Positions 44,456 through 54,005 of a stretch of DNA of 64,000 nt are shown here, in pieces. Within the stretch, counting starts at the first letter, position 1, and every line of letters starts with the position of its first letter. The notes below the pieces were generated by a model. The model ran no database searches. It was not told the DNA's origin and saw nothing but the letters and a program-made list of their open reading frames with translations. Position numbers and translations under genes: made by a program. The stretch spans positions 12,424,609 through 12,488,608 of the forward strand of contig OY978530.1 in NCBI GenBank assembly GCA_963854835.1, written 5' to 3'. Origin of the DNA: Megamerina dolium (taxonomy: Eukaryota; Arthropoda; Insecta; Diptera; Megamerinidae).

Positions 44456-44700
44456 TCAAGGGAAATATCCGCTAGAAAACATGTCTTGACTATTTCTTCT
44501 TTCCTTTATCTGGAGTATAGCCGACTGCAATAGGTTCATTCCAATTACAATATCTGGTCGCATAAAATTATGGTCAACAACGTGAATTTCTATATTTTCA
44601 AATATTTCCCCAGATATTTCAATATTAGCTATACAGGAACCATTAGTCTTGACGTTTGCTCCTAAGCCTGCTACCGACAATCGAGAATCTCTGCAATAAT
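44456..44700 (-). pseudogene. G1 retropepsin-type protease remnant
   Basis: Open piece with GLGANVKTNGSCIANIEISG and VIGMNLLQSA, the C-terminal half of a gypsy aspartic protease domain (the GxD/GMN-type flap-to-end region). The Asp-Thr/Ser-Gly active site would lie just upstream, near 44720-44760, in a frame broken by stops (a LLAGEFSIHGSD-like stretch is seen). Assigned by position between gag and RT. Confidence 0.7.
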
Positions 44701-44778
44701 ATTTCGGACTAATAGACTTTAAATGGCACTCCTTGATAACACAAATATCACTTCCATGTATACTAAACTCTCCAGCAA

Positions 44779-45530
44779 TTAATTGTTAATTTTACATGGA
44801 ACGTACATACCGTTTTTTATTATTACATGAGACGATTTTGCTGCTAACCCTTCGCTTGGACAATCGCTCGTCTTATGTCCATACTGGTTGCACCCAAAAC
44901 ATGTAGGAACTCTTCCTTTCTGCGGGCAAGAGTGAAACTCATGGTCTGGTGACCCACAATTAAAACAAAATCTCTTTACTCTCTTTTCATTCTTCTTTAG
45001 TATATCATTACCCCCTCGCTTATCCATTTCAACGACTCTGGCATTCGCGTGTTTACTCATGCCATTAAGAATCTTTTCGTATATATTCGTATTTAAGATC
45101 TTTAATTGTTCTAGCTTCATATAGCACACTCTTGTTACTAGTGTAGTCTGTTATGCCTTCAACAACATAACCTATAACCGACAATTCATCTACATCAGCT
45201 TGTGCTGCGATATCAATCATATGATACAAATATTTTCGTAACGTTTCTTCTACTCTCTTTTTCCGCTCTCTCAATTTATTGTGAATGCTGGCACCACTTA
45301 CTTTAGGCTGAAATTCTTGCACAAGATCGTCTTTTAAATTTCGATAATTGAGTGCTTTTTAATCACAATAAACAAACACTTTTGCTGCTCCTGTTAATGA
45401 ACGTTTACAGAAGACAAATTTCTGTAAATAATTCCAATGAAAAGTTTGCGCATATTGCTCAAACTCAGAAAGCCACTTCATAACATTCATTGTACCATCA
45501 CCGGAAAATTGCGCAAAATATTCTCAAAAT
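44779..45530 (-). pseudogene. G1 gag with two zinc knuckles
   Basis: Structural protein that would package the element's RNA. Capsid start near 45520: FSGDGTMNVMKWLSEFEQYA and an LQKFVFCKRSLTGAAKVF stretch, stop near 45360, then DDLVQEFQPKVSGASIHNKL and a long helical stretch (to 45065). A frameshift near 45080 leads to the nucleocapsid with CFNCGSPDHEFHSC and CFGCNQYGHKTSDC, two classic CX2CX4HX4C knuckles (44990-44860), ending at 44779. Confidence 0.85.
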
Positions 45531-45649
45531 CTACAAAATTCAGTTTAACAGACTGTTAAACTGTTCATTTTGATCAGCGAAATTAAGTGATCGCGTCGAC
45601 GATCCAATAGCATCACCGAAATCCACCATCGAATTTGCTATTCTGCCTG

Positions 45650-45965
45650 TAAAAAATTGTAAAATACTTCGATCCTTACGAGGCCCTCCAGTATTAGTGT
45701 AAGAGTGTAAGAAATTGTAAATACTGCGATCCATTCGAGGCCCTCCAGTATTAGTGTAAAAGTGCAAAATTGAAAGTAACACCAGGAATAAAGCGAATAC
45801 CCAAAATCGCAAGTATCATTGATAAAGTATAATTGTTTTATTTCAGCTAACTAGTGTGATAGTCTGAAAGGATATTTAAGAGCTTAGGTCTAGGTCTAAT
45901 GTTGTGCGTTACATCCTTGAGTCTAGCCGTTAGTGGGTATTGTGGAAAAATAGTACACAACATTT
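45650..45965 (+). repeat. G2 5' LTR remnant
   Basis: Partial LTR directly upstream of the G2 primer-binding site. It contains a tandem duplication of 57 bp (AGGCCCTCCAGTATTAGTGT at 45681 and 45738); the related LTR at 28799-29160 has one unit. It has a TTGTTTTATTTCAG tract and ends near ACACAACATT, as LTRs of the 17.6/297 group tend to (AGT...ATT rather than TG...CA). The U3 part is missing. Confidence 0.65.
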
Positions 45966-45984
45966 TGGAGCAGCCGGTAGGATA
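45966..45984 (+). promoter_or_regulatory. G2 primer-binding site
   Basis: TGGAGCAGCCGGTAGGATA resembles the tRNA-Ser-type primer-binding sequence I recall for Drosophila 17.6/297 (TGGCGCAGTCGGTAGGAT), with two differences over the shared stretch. In the inverted G2 copy the equivalent at 62674-62692 is more decayed. Confidence 0.6.
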
Positions 45985-46079
45985 CTGCGAAATATCTTGT
46001 ATATACAAGGTGTTTTACGTTCAACGTTTAACGCAGTACAGGATCTAATTTTAGTGTGTGTTTGCCTTTTTGGGGTCAA

Positions 46080-47501
46080 ATGGACAAGAAATCCTACGAA
46101 TCATTACCAAGCGAGATACATGTTGCAATAATTGAGTCAATAGACTTCATGTGGAATTTGATTAAGCAACACAGCACATACGAGCAATTCCAGCTCGTAA
46201 AATCAAAGGTGCATCACGGAAAGGTACTAAATCCAATAAAGAATTAGACGCCACGTTATCGCTAAACTATCTATTGAAAAGCAAAAGTGGGGAATCTCGA
46301 AAGAAAACGCTGCTTAGCACAGGAGACACCTCTTCGTCGCCGTACACCAGTACGAAAAACACAACCAGAAGTACAACCTGAATTAAAGCTAAAAATGCGT
46401 ATTGACGAAATTGCACAGACCGTCAGTAGACTAGTCCCAGTACTCACTGGAGCGGAGTCTAAAGATTTGAGGACCGAAGTACACCAGTTCATTTCTGGGG
46501 CAAATTAGCAAGAAAAGCCGTAAAACCCGACAATTTGAAAGATTTCGTAACTTGTATAAAACAGCGACTATATGGTGATGCTTATAACTTGGTGCTAAGT
46601 AAGAAATTCGCTAATATAGGGGAATTGTATACACTTCTGCGAAACACATACTTGAAGACCGTTCGCCTGGAACCGCTCACGCACCAAATACAAGTCGCAC
46701 GCCAACTATCTTAGGAAGATATACGTGTTTTTGCAAGAAGATTAGGTGATTTAAAATCCACGGCGATACAGTGTATTAAGAATAGATACGGTGGGATCGG
46801 AGACCAAGCGTTGTTAAAAGAGCTAGAGGGGTATGCGAGGACATCTTTTATATCAGGCCTTCAAGATCCATTGTTAAAAACTCATATGCTAGGTAAGACG
46901 GGCACGTTAGAAGAATTAGCAGAGGAGGTCGTAAACACGGGTATTTTGCTCGAAAGAGGACAACGGTTCAATCAGTTTAAAATGGGAGCACTATATTCAA
47001 ACGACGTTCACCAGACTGAGGCCAGTAATACAGTGGCATTTCACCAGAACAGAAATGACAAGATACCACGCGGAATGAACAAATATCAAAATAATAACGT
47101 AAGTCCCCAAAATAGCCAAAGGAAAGTTCCTACCTGCTCCTTCTGCGACATGAAAGGGCTGAGATGACTGTTTTAAGAGAAAAAACATGCCCTATTGCAT
47201 AAAGTGTAAAAAATACGGACATGAGTTCAATTTGTCATGCACACCTTTTAGCAACAACAGGTCACAAGGAGAAGGCAATCAAACACCTGTACCTAGTGAG
47301 GGATATCAAGAAAGCAAAGGCCTTAATCGCGGAAATTCTGAGACCAAATGTTTTTTCTGTAAGAAGCCGGGACACAGGATCGCCGACTGTTATAAACGCA
47401 AAGAATGGGGAAAAAAACCAGGGAAACTACGGGGGGCCCAGGTACGGCCAATAAACCGGAAACCCCAACATTTTGCTAAAAGTTGGCCGGTTGAAATTTA
47501 A
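46080..47501 (+). pseudogene. G2 gag (left copy), with zinc knuckle
   Basis: Starts MDKKSYESLPSEIHVAIIES (46081). A deletion near 46280, with GCAAAA microhomology, removes about 260 bases of coiled-coil coding that the right copy keeps. Then a basic segment (RKTQPEVQPEL), RIDEIAQTVSRLVPVLTG, stop 46508, a stretch with KDFVTCIKQRLYGDAYNLVL, a stop at about 46713, FISGLQDPLLKTHMLG and EEVVNTGILLERG, then the nucleocapsid: a first knuckle (CSFCDMKGLR) broken by a stop, and CFFCKKPGHRIADC at about 47350. Stop 47501. Every stop outside the deletion is shared with the right copy. Confidence 0.85.
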
Positions 47502-47639
47502 GATGTCAGTCATGCGTCCTTAGAGATTGTTGACACACCCTCCAAGTTAAGTAGCAAGATGGCGGAAGTTGGTAGTTAAGCGTCCAGGGGGATTGTTTAA
47601 CCATATTTTCCATCCAGTAATAACAAACATGGCTAATGT

Positions 47640-48374
47640 TTGGGAGTCTCTCATGTAGATGATGTGTTCATTGAGTTTCCGTGTGAGGAAGCAAAAAATA
47701 TAAAACTCATTTTACTTGTAGACTCTGGGGCAGATACCAGCTTAATAAAGTCATCAGTAATTGACGAATCTGATAGCAAGAAGCGACATTTAAGGAAAAA
47801 TCTCAGTGTCGCCACATTAGAGTCAATAGCAGTCCAATACGAGAGGACTAAAGATTTGATCTTAGAACTACACTTAATCTCTGAAGAGAGAGGGATACCT
47901 GCTGATGGTATCCTAGGTAGAGACAATTTATGGAACCGATCGGTTATCAATACTATGAAAAAGAAGCTGATTTTCTTCGGTGAACGAAAACAGCATTTGA
48001 TGACTTTACCTTTCAAACCGTTGAACGAGGGTAATAGAATACTACACACCAGTGAGGTTGCAGTACCTGGGAGAACTATGAAGGTAGTCCCCATTAAAGT
48101 AAATACAAATTTCGAAACAATTATAGTAGAGAAACAGGAAGTATCTCCTGGAATATATTTAGGTGAGACTTTGGGCAGTGTGACGGACAACACAGTTTAT
48201 GTCCCAATTCTCAATTCGAATATAGATTTATATATTGTAAATAATAAGCTTAAAATTAATATAATTAAATTTAATCATTTAGAACACGAAGAATACGACA
48301 TAGCTGATAAAATAAATAACATTAAGGAAACTGATAGCCAAAAAAAGGGTTACCAAAATATTAGAAATAATTAA
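47640..48374 (+). pseudogene. G2 protease region (left copy)
   Basis: Open for 244 codons. VDSGADTSLIKSSVI near 47720 is the retropepsin active site with catalytic Asp in DSGA; DGILGRDNLWN near 47905 is the second conserved segment. The remainder (to GYQNIRNN) is the linker to RT. The start codon used here is not certain; in an intact element the frame would run in from gag. It differs from the right copy by two residues in the whole length (Ala/Thr and Gln/His). Confidence 0.88.
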
Positions 48375-49190
48375 GCTAGACGAAAACTTAAACATTGAGG
48401 AAAAGAGATCCATAGATGGAATACTCAAGTCATTCCACTATTTATTTTTCTTGGAAGGCGACAAACTGTCTCACACCACAGGTATAAAACACACAATACC
48501 AATAAAAGCAGACCAGGCGCCAATAAACCAAAGACAGTACAGGCTACCAGAAGCGCATATGGAAGAAATCAATAAGCAAGTAATCAAAATGTTGGAAGAC
48601 GACATAATTATTCCCAGCTCATCGCCCTGGAATTCTCCTATAATTTTGAAATTAAATTACGCCACTGTGAAACAAGTTTTTCCCATTCCCCGCATCGATA
48701 AAATATTAGACCAGTTAGGTCACTGTAGATATTTCACTACACTTGATTTGGCCAGTGGGTAACATCAAGTGTTATTAGAAGAATCAGACAGAGAAAAAAC
48801 AGCATTAAGTACAGGTGTTGGGCACTATGAATTTAATAGAATGCCTTTCGGCTTAACAGGAGCCCCTGCCACCTTCCAAAGACTAATGAACCATGTACTA
48901 ACAGGACTTCAAGGTATAGATTGTTTTGTCTACTTAGATGACATTGTCGTCTATGGTCGCAACTTGTCACAACATGAGTCGCGTTTACGAAGAGTATTTG
49001 GACTTTTACGTAAACATAACTTAAAGTTAAATACAGAAAAGTGCCGGTTTCTAAGAAGAGAGATAATTTACCTAGGCCATAAATGCACTAAGGAAGGAGC
49101 GTTAGCAAACCCTGGTAAGATGGAATGTGATAAAAATAGTCCTGTGCCAAAAATAAGAAAGATGTTCAGGCATTTCTAGGCATAGTAAAT
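48375..49190 (+). pseudogene. G2 reverse transcriptase (left copy)
   Basis: QYRLPEAHMEEINKQV, IIIPSSSPWNSPI and DLASG (palm start), then an in-frame TAA at about 48760, HQVLLEESDREKTALSTG, FNRMPFGLTGAPATFQRL and VYLDDIVVYGRN (YLDD box at 48938). KCRFLRREIIYLGHK follows. A stop at 49179 and a small deletion precede RNase H. Part of the VDYRxLN region is missing near 48655. All these lesions are also in the right copy. Confidence 0.9.
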
Positions 49191-50200
49191 TATTACCGAA
49201 AATTTGTTGAGAATATGGCTAGTATGGCACTGAAAATCAACAAACTACGTAGAAAAGACGCGAAAATTGAATGGACAGAAAAATGTAAGAAAGCTTTTGA
49301 AGATTTGAAGCAAGCAATTTGCTCTCCGCCAATTTCAGCCTACCCAGATTTTTCTAAACCTTTTGTGCTAACAACAGAAATTGGAAAAGATAGACCAATA
49401 GCCTTTGCGAGCATGGCGCTCAGTGATATTGAGAAAAGGTATTCCACCATCGAAAAGGAATTCCTGGCCATCGTGTGGGCTGTGAAGAATTATCGAGCTT
49501 ATCTACTCGGTAGACCGTTCAAGATCTACACCGACCACCAGCCACTACGAGGAATTGCAAACCTAAAGGATCAGACATCACGTTTAGCACGTTTCAGGCA
49601 CAAATTATCTGAATTTGATTTTGAAGTAATTTATAAACCAGGCAAAAGGGACTTGCACGCGGATGCGCTCAGCAGAGTTCCACAACCAAATCAAGAGTCA
49701 ACAATGGTTGTGACTCGTTCTATGGCGAGGAATAAAGTCGACGAAGAGCCTGATGAAATCTCTGCTGACGAGTTGGAACTAGATGAAAATGTAGAAAATC
49801 AGGAGAACTTCTCACTGATGAGAATAATATATAGACGATACTCCGCAACTTCCATGATTCACATTTAGAAAGGCATCAGGGTGCACTGAAAACTTATTTC
49901 GGGATTAGAAGACAGTACAGGTGTAAAGGTATGCGAACCAGATCAAAGAATATGTTAAAAATTGTAAAAAATGTCAAATCAACAAATGTTCAAGGCTTAC
50001 CAAAATACCAATGACATTGACTCTCACGCCTTCAAGACTATTTGAAAAGGTTTATGTGGACATGGTGCGAATTCAACCAGTCCAGCAACAAATTTTGTCC
50101 CATTTGGACTGGACCCTATGAAATAGTAAACATAAACAGTCCAGTAACAACGACTATACAAATCGGACGAAAATGGAAAAAGTAACGCAATAATTTAATA
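49191..50200 (+). pseudogene. G2 RNase H and integrase stub (left copy)
   Basis: The RNase H region (49215-49690) has FEDLKQAICSPPISAYPDF, RYSTIEKEFLAIVWAVKNYR, the IYTDHQPLRGI motif, and ends IYKPGKRDLHADALSRVPQ. A linker follows to 49868. Beyond it only the zinc-binding part of integrase is recognisable (CKKCQINKCSR near 49965), then a jump at about 50075 from VDMVRIQPV directly to the C-terminal tail, so the catalytic core is deleted. The copy at 30106-31320 keeps that core. Confidence 0.87.
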
Positions 50201-51073
50201 AAACCTTTCCATCAAAATTAGATTAATATTAAATTCGATGATCCAAACCTCTACAAAAAACACCCTACAATAACATAATACCGAGTATGCATAAAAGCAT
50301 GAGAACGAAATGTACAAAACAAAGATACAAGAGAATTAAATTTTCAGACTAAACAAAATACATAATACTACAAAAATGCAAAAAACAAAATTCCGTAAAA
50401 AAAAAATAAAATTATTAAATAAAAAATAATTAAATTAATTATTAATAATAATTAAAATTAGCACGTTGACAATATTAAACAAAATACATAACGCAATGCA
50501 ACACCTGTACAATAATGTGAGAACGACACTCAAAATAATAAGGCATATAGATATACAAGAATCAAATTTCAAACAAAATGTACATTTTTTTTTTATTTTT
50601 TTTTTTTTTTTTTATAAGAATATTTCTTAAAATAAACAATTTCTAGACGCAAGAAAAAATAATAATAATAATAACATCATGAACCAAATGTCGTTTTATA
50701 ATATGCTGACCATAGATGTATGGAAATAAATTTAATCGACCGCCAATTAATGGTATGAGAATTACATTTATTTATTTTATTTTTATCTTTTCCTTCTCTT
50801 TATTACTTCATTTTTGACAACAATAAAATAAAATATTGATATATACAAAAATACTTAAAATTTCTACTTTAATATTCTACAAGAATATAGGGTACCTCAA
50901 GAATATAGGTACCCTAAAGAAATAGCTGAAGTCGAAATTGGAAATTACTAGACTGTGGATAAAGCATCAACGCTGGAACACCAAAAACAAATATACATAT
51001 ACAATTTTTCGAAGGGATGAAGACAAAATAGAAAGATACAATAAGGGTCATAGGTAAAGAAGAACTAAAATAT
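50201..51073 (+). other. G2 3' noncoding region (left copy)
   Basis: AT-rich, with poly(T) near 50586-50613. Mirrored almost exactly at 57349-58215. No ORF. It may include 3' untranslated and LTR DNA, but I cannot place an LTR boundary. Confidence 0.6.
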
Positions 51074-51510
51074 TGTTACGTTTTTATTCTGTGAACGTTT
51101 AATTCTGTTTGAATTACCTTGTTCGATCACTGGATTCTGTTAATGATAACTGCAACACTTATTTTATACAACTATATACAGCAACAATTTATTTAATAAT
51201 CTCTATTTACAATCAACACTGTTTACAATCAACTATTTACTATAACACTTAAATGTACTTGCAACTTTTGCCTCTGTATCAATGTTTTCGCAATCACTTT
51301 CGGAATTAGATTGATTTCACTCCTCAACACTGGCTCTATTTATACTCTGTTGGCAACACCCCAGAATCTTCCTTTATCGAGATTCTTCTCTTCCTTTCTT
51401 GTTGGCTTGTTCTGGTTATCGTTTATTTCTTTTTGTTGACATTCGTTTCGATGCTGCCAATAGTGTCAGTCACAATAGTGATGAGTAACCAACTATCGAT
51501 ACTCGTTACA
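51074..51510 (-). repeat. G3 solo LTR, with target duplication
   Basis: 437-bp LTR (TGTTACG ... CGTTACA on the plus strand), the reverse complement of the LTR at 56912-57348. Flanked by ATAT (51070-51073 and 51511-51514). The same site is empty at 35185-35188 in a related G2 copy, which shows directly that a G3 insertion happened here. No G3 internal sequence is attached, so it is a solo LTR in this position. Confidence 0.9.
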
Positions 51511-52079
51511 ATATTTAGTAATATGATAAATAGGCAATAGGCTAGCTAGGTTGAATACAAAATACAAAACAAGAAAATAAAAACAAAAAATTTATATATA
51601 TATCCGTAAAAATAAGATAAAACAAAATAAGTTCCGTTTTCAACGGATAATATTGAAAATAGTACCACTTACAAGTACGAAGAGTTAGTCATTGCAACTA
51701 TGAAGAGAAAATATGTTATTCTCATATGGTATATAAAAATAGATAAATAATAGTTAAAAAGTATAAAAATACAATAAATGGACACGCTAATAAAAATAAA
51801 TGTAATTTTGACAACATAAGCAGCATTTGCTATGGCATAAATTAAACGGTCGGTTCCTGACTCTATTGCACCATATCATAAACAAAACAATAGAAATAAT
51901 AATGTTAACATTGTTGTAATAAATAAGCGGAACGGAAAATAGATGTTAATAGCATTGTCGTGACGAAATAAGGAATTTGTCCGCTTATGGTGCCAAGCCA
52001 CTTATACCATACTCGCACTTTTCTTTGTAAGAATAAATTTATAAGAAAAGTACCATAAATGTTTACATATCTAATGTTG
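51511..52079 (+). other. AT-rich DNA, continuation of G2 3' region
   Basis: The first part matches 35490-35530 (ATATGATAAATAGGCAATAG, AACTATGAAGAGAAAAT). No ORF; nothing else recognised. Confidence 0.45.
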
Positions 52080-52972
52080 CATATCTATATATTTTAGTTC
52101 TTTGCTATGACCCCTATTGTTTCTTTCTATTTGTTCTTAATCCCTTCGAAAAACTGTAGTTCACTTCATTTCTGTATTTTTTCCTTTGTTTGGTGTTCGA
52201 GTGTTGATGCTGCACTTTGTCCACAGTGTAGTACTTTCCAATTTCGACTTCGGGTATTTCTTTCATCATCATCAGTTTCTGTATCTCCCACTGGAGCATA
52301 GGGCCTATATGGTATCTATATTTCTGGAGGGACCCTATATACTTGTATTATATTAATGTAGACATTTTAAGTATTATAATGTATTTTTGTATATTTCAAT
52401 ATTTTATTTTATTGTTGTCAAAAATGAAGTAATAAAGAGAAGGAAAAGAGAAAGAAAAAAATAAGTAAATGTAATTCTCATACCATTTCCAGAATTGTTA
52501 GTCGATTTAATTTACATCTTGTATTATATTAATGTAGACATTTTAAGTATTATAATGTATTTTTGTATATTTCAATATTTTATTTTATTGTTGTCAAAAA
52601 TGAAGTAATAAAGAGAAGGAAAAGAGAAAGAAAAAAATAAGTAAATGTAATTCTCATACCATTTCCAGAATTGTTAGTCGATTTAATTTACATCCATACA
52701 TCAAATTAAGGGTCAACATATTATAAAACATCATTCATGATGTATTCATATTATTATTTTTTTTCTTGTATGTGCATCAGAGAACAATTTTTAAGTAAAA
52801 TTTGTACCATTATTTGTGACTAAACCTAGTAGAAAGCTTTTGCTAATGTGCTACATTCTGAATCAGTAATGGGTACACAAATGAAAAAATCGGATGATTT
52901 ATGCCTGAAACGTTCCAAACGTGGTGTCTGGTCCTTTAGGATTGCAATTCCTCGTAGTGGCTTTCAGTATTG
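52080..52972 (-). mobile_element. Diverged G2 fragment (antisense), deleted
   Basis: 52080-52760 resembles 57350-57740, the 3' noncoding part of the inverted G2 copy (GAAGTAATAAAGAGAAGGAA, CATACCATT). At about 52893-52972 it matches the RNase H part of G2 at 58812-58885 (GCAATTCCTCGTAGTGGCT), so the region between them is deleted. It joins G3 at 52973. Confidence 0.65.
52342..52693. repeat. 176-bp perfect tandem duplication
   Basis: CTTGTATTATATTAATGTAG begins at 52342 and again at 52518; both units run to TTAATTTACATC with no difference that I can see. It lies in the antisense G2 fragment; the two inverted G2 arms have only one unit. Confidence 0.9.
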
Positions 52973-53927
52973 GCGATGGTCTATGGCAATTTACAGTCAT
53001 GCCATTTGGTTTATGCAATGCGCCAGCTACTTTCGAACGTTTGATGGAGCGTGTACTCAGAGGACTACACTGGAAAACGTGCTTGGTGTACCTCGATGAC
53101 ATTATTGTGATGGGAAAAGATTTTAACGACCACCTGGAAAAGTTGAAAGAAGTATTTGAGCGTATACAATCAGCAGGGCTTAAACTGAATATGAAAAAGT
53201 GTTCACTCTTCAGGCAAGAAGTTAAATATCTTGGTCATAAAGTAACAACAGAAGGGGTACATACTGACGAGGAGAAAGTAGCAGCAGTTCAAGAATGGCC
53301 TATTCCGTCGAATCTTCACGAGCTAAGAAGCTTCCTAGGCTTATGCACCTACTATAGACGATTTGTTCCTGGATTTGCAAACATCGCCAGCAGTCTGCAT
53401 GAGTTGACAAGAAAGAACAAACCATTTGTGTGGGGCGAGGACCAACAGAAAGCATTCGAACAGCTGAAAGAAAAACTCTGTTCAGCACCAATATTAGCGT
53501 ATCCAGTACCTGGTCAAAAGTTTGTGTTGGACACAGATGCGAGTGGCTATGGAATAGGTGGTGTGCTCTCTCAGATCATAGATGGGCAAGAAAAAGTAAT
53601 AGCATACTACAGTAAAATCCTGTCGAAGCCAGAAAGAAATTACTGTGTCACACGAAGAGAGTTGCTCGCAATACTGGAATGTGTAAAGTATTTCCATAAA
53701 TACTTGTACGGTCAGTCATTTCATCTACGAACTGACCACTCAGCGCTAAGGTGGTTATTGCAATTTAAAAACCCAGAAGGACAATTGGCGCGCTGGATTG
53801 AAAGGCTGCAGAGTTATGATTTTACCATCGAACATCGTAAAGGAGGACATCACGGCAACGCGGATACTCTATCTCGTCGTCCTTGCAAAATGGAATGTTA
53901 ACATTGTTCTCGAGTGGAAAGCAAGGA
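52973..53927 (+). pseudogene. G3 RT-RNase H segment, displaced
   Basis: Open reading frame from RT palm to the end of RNase H: FTVMPFGLCNAPATFERL, LVYLDDIIVMGKDF (YLDD box), CSLFRQEVKYLGHKV, LRSFLGLCTYYRRFV, FVLDTDASGYGIGGVLSQ, YCVTRRELLAILECVKYF, LRTDHSALRWLLQF and HGNADTLSRRPC, stop 53901. It starts abruptly, without the RT fingers. Its first ~117 bases are repeated at 55236-55352 and its last ~180 at 55360-55537. It therefore holds exactly the part that the main G3 body at 54006-56873 lacks. Confidence 0.9.
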
Positions 53928-53970
53928 TAGCGATCGCTCCACTAACACAAATCCATCGTTAAACTAAATC

Positions 53971-54000
53971 GAGTCAGTTCAGCGGGGCGTGAACTGACTC
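53971..54000 (+). other. Perfect 11-bp stem-loop before G3 protease
   Basis: GAGTCAGTTCA (53971-53981) pairs with TGAACTGACTC (53990-54000) around an 8-base GC-rich loop, GCGGGGCG. It lies just upstream of the protease-RT frame, which is open through it from about 53946. Position suggests a gag-pol expression element, but this is inference. Confidence 0.6.
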
Positions 54001-54005
54001 CAACA

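Larger units (their letters stand above)
40955..45650 (-). mobile_element. Ty3/gypsy element G1, copy B
   Basis: The fuller G1 copy: in minus-strand order gag, protease, RT, RNase H, integrase and 3' LTR. The 5' end is cut near 45650 by a G2-type LTR in plus orientation, so the G1 5' LTR is missing. It shares with copy A a premature stop in integrase but lacks the RTE and SINE insertions found there. Confidence 0.88.
45650..51073 (+). mobile_element. Ty3/gypsy element G2, left copy
   Basis: Plus-strand element with LTR end, primer-binding site, gag, protease, RT, RNase H and a remnant of integrase, followed by a long AT-rich 3' region with the G3 solo LTR inserted at 51074. From 46283 on it is nearly identical to the inverted copy at 56912-62137. 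No envelope gene is present. Confidence 0.87.
46283..51510 (+). repeat. Large inverted repeat, left arm
   Basis: About 5.2 kb, nearly identical to the reverse complement of 56912-62137: gag part, protease, RT, RNase H, 3' region and G3 LTR. Protein-level comparison shows identical RT and RNase H and only two changed residues in 244 in the protease frame. Outside the arm (45966-46282 against 62138-62692) the copies are clearly more diverged. Confidence 0.9.

Noticed and set aside
45540..45812. Minus-strand ORF with two HSYTNTGGPRKDRS-like repeats as an N-terminal gag
   Set aside because: It lies in the G2 LTR (plus strand) and reflects its 57-bp tandem duplication, not G1 gag.
47651..48193. 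180-codon antisense ORF over the G2 protease (and 60223-60765)
   Set aside because: Shadow of the protease frame; present twice only because the arms are duplicated.
52107..52301. Small ORFs on both strands in the antisense G2 fragment
   Set aside because: Low-complexity, no domain, located in noncoding 3' DNA of G2.
52848..53099. Plus-strand ORF crossing the G2/G3 junction
   Set aside because: Out of frame with the G3 RT, and its N-terminal part is antisense G2 RNase H.
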